Source of the DNA: Oxalobacteraceae bacterium
Lineage (GTDB): Bacteria; Pseudomonadota; Gammaproteobacteria; Burkholderiales; Burkholderiaceae_D
NCBI GenBank assembly: GCA_027485535.1
Contig: JAIXQV010000154.1
Span: 1-6,928 of the forward strand
Length of the DNA stretch: 6,928 nt
Direction of reading: 5' to 3'
The notes beneath the pieces were generated by a model. It searched no databases. It had not been told where the DNA came from and worked only from the letters and a program-made list of their open reading frames with translations. Shown piece after piece: positions 6,289 through 6,928 of this stretch (positions are counted from its first letter, which is position 1; the number at the start of each line of letters is the position of its first letter). The translations under genes and the position numbers were made by a program.

Positions 6289-6304
6289 ATGACACTTATG
6301 ACAG
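6289..6304 (-). promoter_or_regulatory. Candidate Pho box upstream of pstS (short period)
   Basis: On the minus strand CTGTCAT (6304-6298), a perfect PhoB half-site, is followed two bases later by GTGTCAT (6295-6289). The repeats are 9 bp apart instead of the 11 bp of a standard Pho box; an 11-bp register would give a poor second half-site, GTCATAT. It sits 75 bp before the pstS start, a suitable distance for promoter control, but I could not define a convincing -10. Confidence 0.45.
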
Positions 6305-6335
6305 CTTCAAGCGGATAATTACTTCGTTTATAACG

Positions 6336-6353
6336 CTGTCACGGTTTTGTCAT
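6336..6353 (+). promoter_or_regulatory. Pho box upstream of ppk1
   Basis: CTGTCAC and TTGTCAT are two PhoB half-sites separated by GGTT, giving the standard 11-bp period. The whole closely resembles the E. coli phoA Pho box. It points toward ppk1 and ends 21 bp before its ATG. In E. coli the -10 usually lies about 10 bp beyond the box; here that position is TAGGCT (6364-6369), while TACATT (6359-6364) is a nearer alternative. Confidence 0.75.
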
Positions 6354-6374
6354 GAAGCTACATTAGGCTCAATC

Positions 6375-6928
6375 ATGAAAACCACCGCCAAAGCCCCTGT
6401 GAGCACAAAATCCCCTGCGAATACGTCGCCGCCTGCCAGCTTCCTCAACCGGGAGCTATCGATGCTTGCGTTCAACCGGCGCGTACTCGCGCAGGCTCAG
6501 GATGTTGACATACCGTTGCTGGAGCGGCTTAAGTTTCTTTGCATCGTCAGCAGCAACCTGGATGAATTTTTTGAAGTGCGCGTGGCCAGTTTGCTGGCGC
6601 GTGACCGAGAAGAGGGTGCTGCCGGGCAGGGTATATGGATGCGCGGTTTTGATCAGGTCAGCGTGGCGGCCCATGCGCTGGTAGAGGAGCAGTACCAAGT
6701 ACTTAATGACCACATACTTCCGGCACTCGCCGACCAAGGTATTCATTTGCTCCGCCATCTGGACCGCAATGATGCGCAGCGATTATGGGTAAAGGATTAT
6801 TTCGAGCGCGAGGTGCGCCCGTTATTGACGCCGATTGTGCTCGACCCCGCGCATCCGTTTCCGCAAGTCGTTAACAAGAGTCTGAACTTTATCGTCGAGC
6901 TGGCAGGTAAGGATGCATTCGGTAAAGG
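6375..6928 (+). CDS. ppk1: PPK1, polyphosphate kinase, N-terminal part
   Basis: The frame is open from the ATG to the window end (184 codons plus 2 bases; full-length PPK1 is about 690 residues). PPK1 transfers the terminal phosphate of ATP onto inorganic polyphosphate, reversibly, storing phosphate. After a Pro/Ser/Thr-rich leader of about 22 residues, the N-terminal domain shows LNRELSMLAFNRRVL (24-38), PLLERLKFLCIVSSNLDEFFEVRVASL (47-73) and, entering the head domain, VRPLLTPIVLDPAHPFP (147-163). Asn61 in SSNLDEFF corresponds to the adenine-contacting Asn45 of E. coli PPK. The catalytic histidines lie beyond the window. The Trp of E. coli ELSWL is Met here; I recall other residues such as Leu there in betaproteobacteria. 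Only a weak AGG (6365-6367) precedes the ATG. The Pho box upstream suggests induction under phosphate starvation, together with the divergent pstS. Confidence 0.93.
   Translation, partial: MKTTAKAPVSTKSPANTSPPASFLNRELSMLAFNRRVLAQAQDVDIPLLERLKFLCIVSSNLDEFFEVRVASLLARDREEGAAGQGIWMRGFDQVSVAAHALVEEQYQVLNDHILPALADQGIHLLRHLDRNDAQRLWVKDYFEREVRPLLTPIVLDPAHPFPQVVNKSLNFIVELAGKDAFGK

Noticed and set aside
1..6928. Mobile-element traces (transposase, integrase, flanking direct repeats, att sites) or CRISPR repeats around the ars cassette
   Set aside because: None is visible by eye at the cassette edges or elsewhere; possible transfer is suggested only by gene context.

Overview
The window reads as chromosome from a mesophilic proteobacterium, most likely a betaproteobacterium. 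The PPK1 N-terminus (CIVSSNLDEFFEVRV), the PhoR C-terminus and the PstS all resemble betaproteobacterial and gammaproteobacterial forms, base composition is moderate, and E. coli-like promoter and Pho-box motifs are recognisable. The assignment is inferred from remembered family sequences, not from a search.

Layout, left to right: (1) the 3' end of phoR, the phosphate-sensing histidine kinase (+, 1-285). (2) A compact arsenic cassette (290-4296) with two divergent arms. The left arm (-) holds a 33-42 codon leader ORF, arsR and the arsenite exporter acr3. The right arm (+) holds an ArsJ-type glyceraldehyde-3-phosphate dehydrogenase and arsJ. The 277-bp divergent region contains a perfect 8-bp inverted repeat (1895-1914) that overlaps the -35 regions of two facing extended -10 promoters, so one operator could control both arms. 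(3) A secreted, probably outer-membrane beta-barrel protein (-, 4354-5076). (4) A strong terminator and pstS, the periplasmic phosphate-binding protein (-, 5168-6214). (5) A divergent control region with Pho-box-like repeats. (6) The 5' end of ppk1, polyphosphate kinase (+, from 6375, running off the window).

How it fits together: arsenate is a phosphate analogue that enters through phosphate uptake systems. This locus places phosphate sensing (PhoR), capture (PstS) and storage (PPK1) beside two arsenic exits. Acr3 expels arsenite. The GAPDH/ArsJ pair handles arsenate without reduction: GAPDH forms 1-arseno-3-phosphoglycerate and ArsJ exports it. No arsenate reductase (arsC) lies in the window.

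Less ordinary points are the leader ORF whose stop overlaps the arsR start (ATGA), the shared operator and promoter architecture, an ArsR with a C-terminal Cys-Cys-x4-Cys metal site instead of the classical site, a near-consensus Pho box so close to the ppk1 start that the mRNA may be leaderless, and the insertion-like fit of the ars cassette 4 bp behind phoR. Every gene family here is known; the novelty is in arrangement and regulation.
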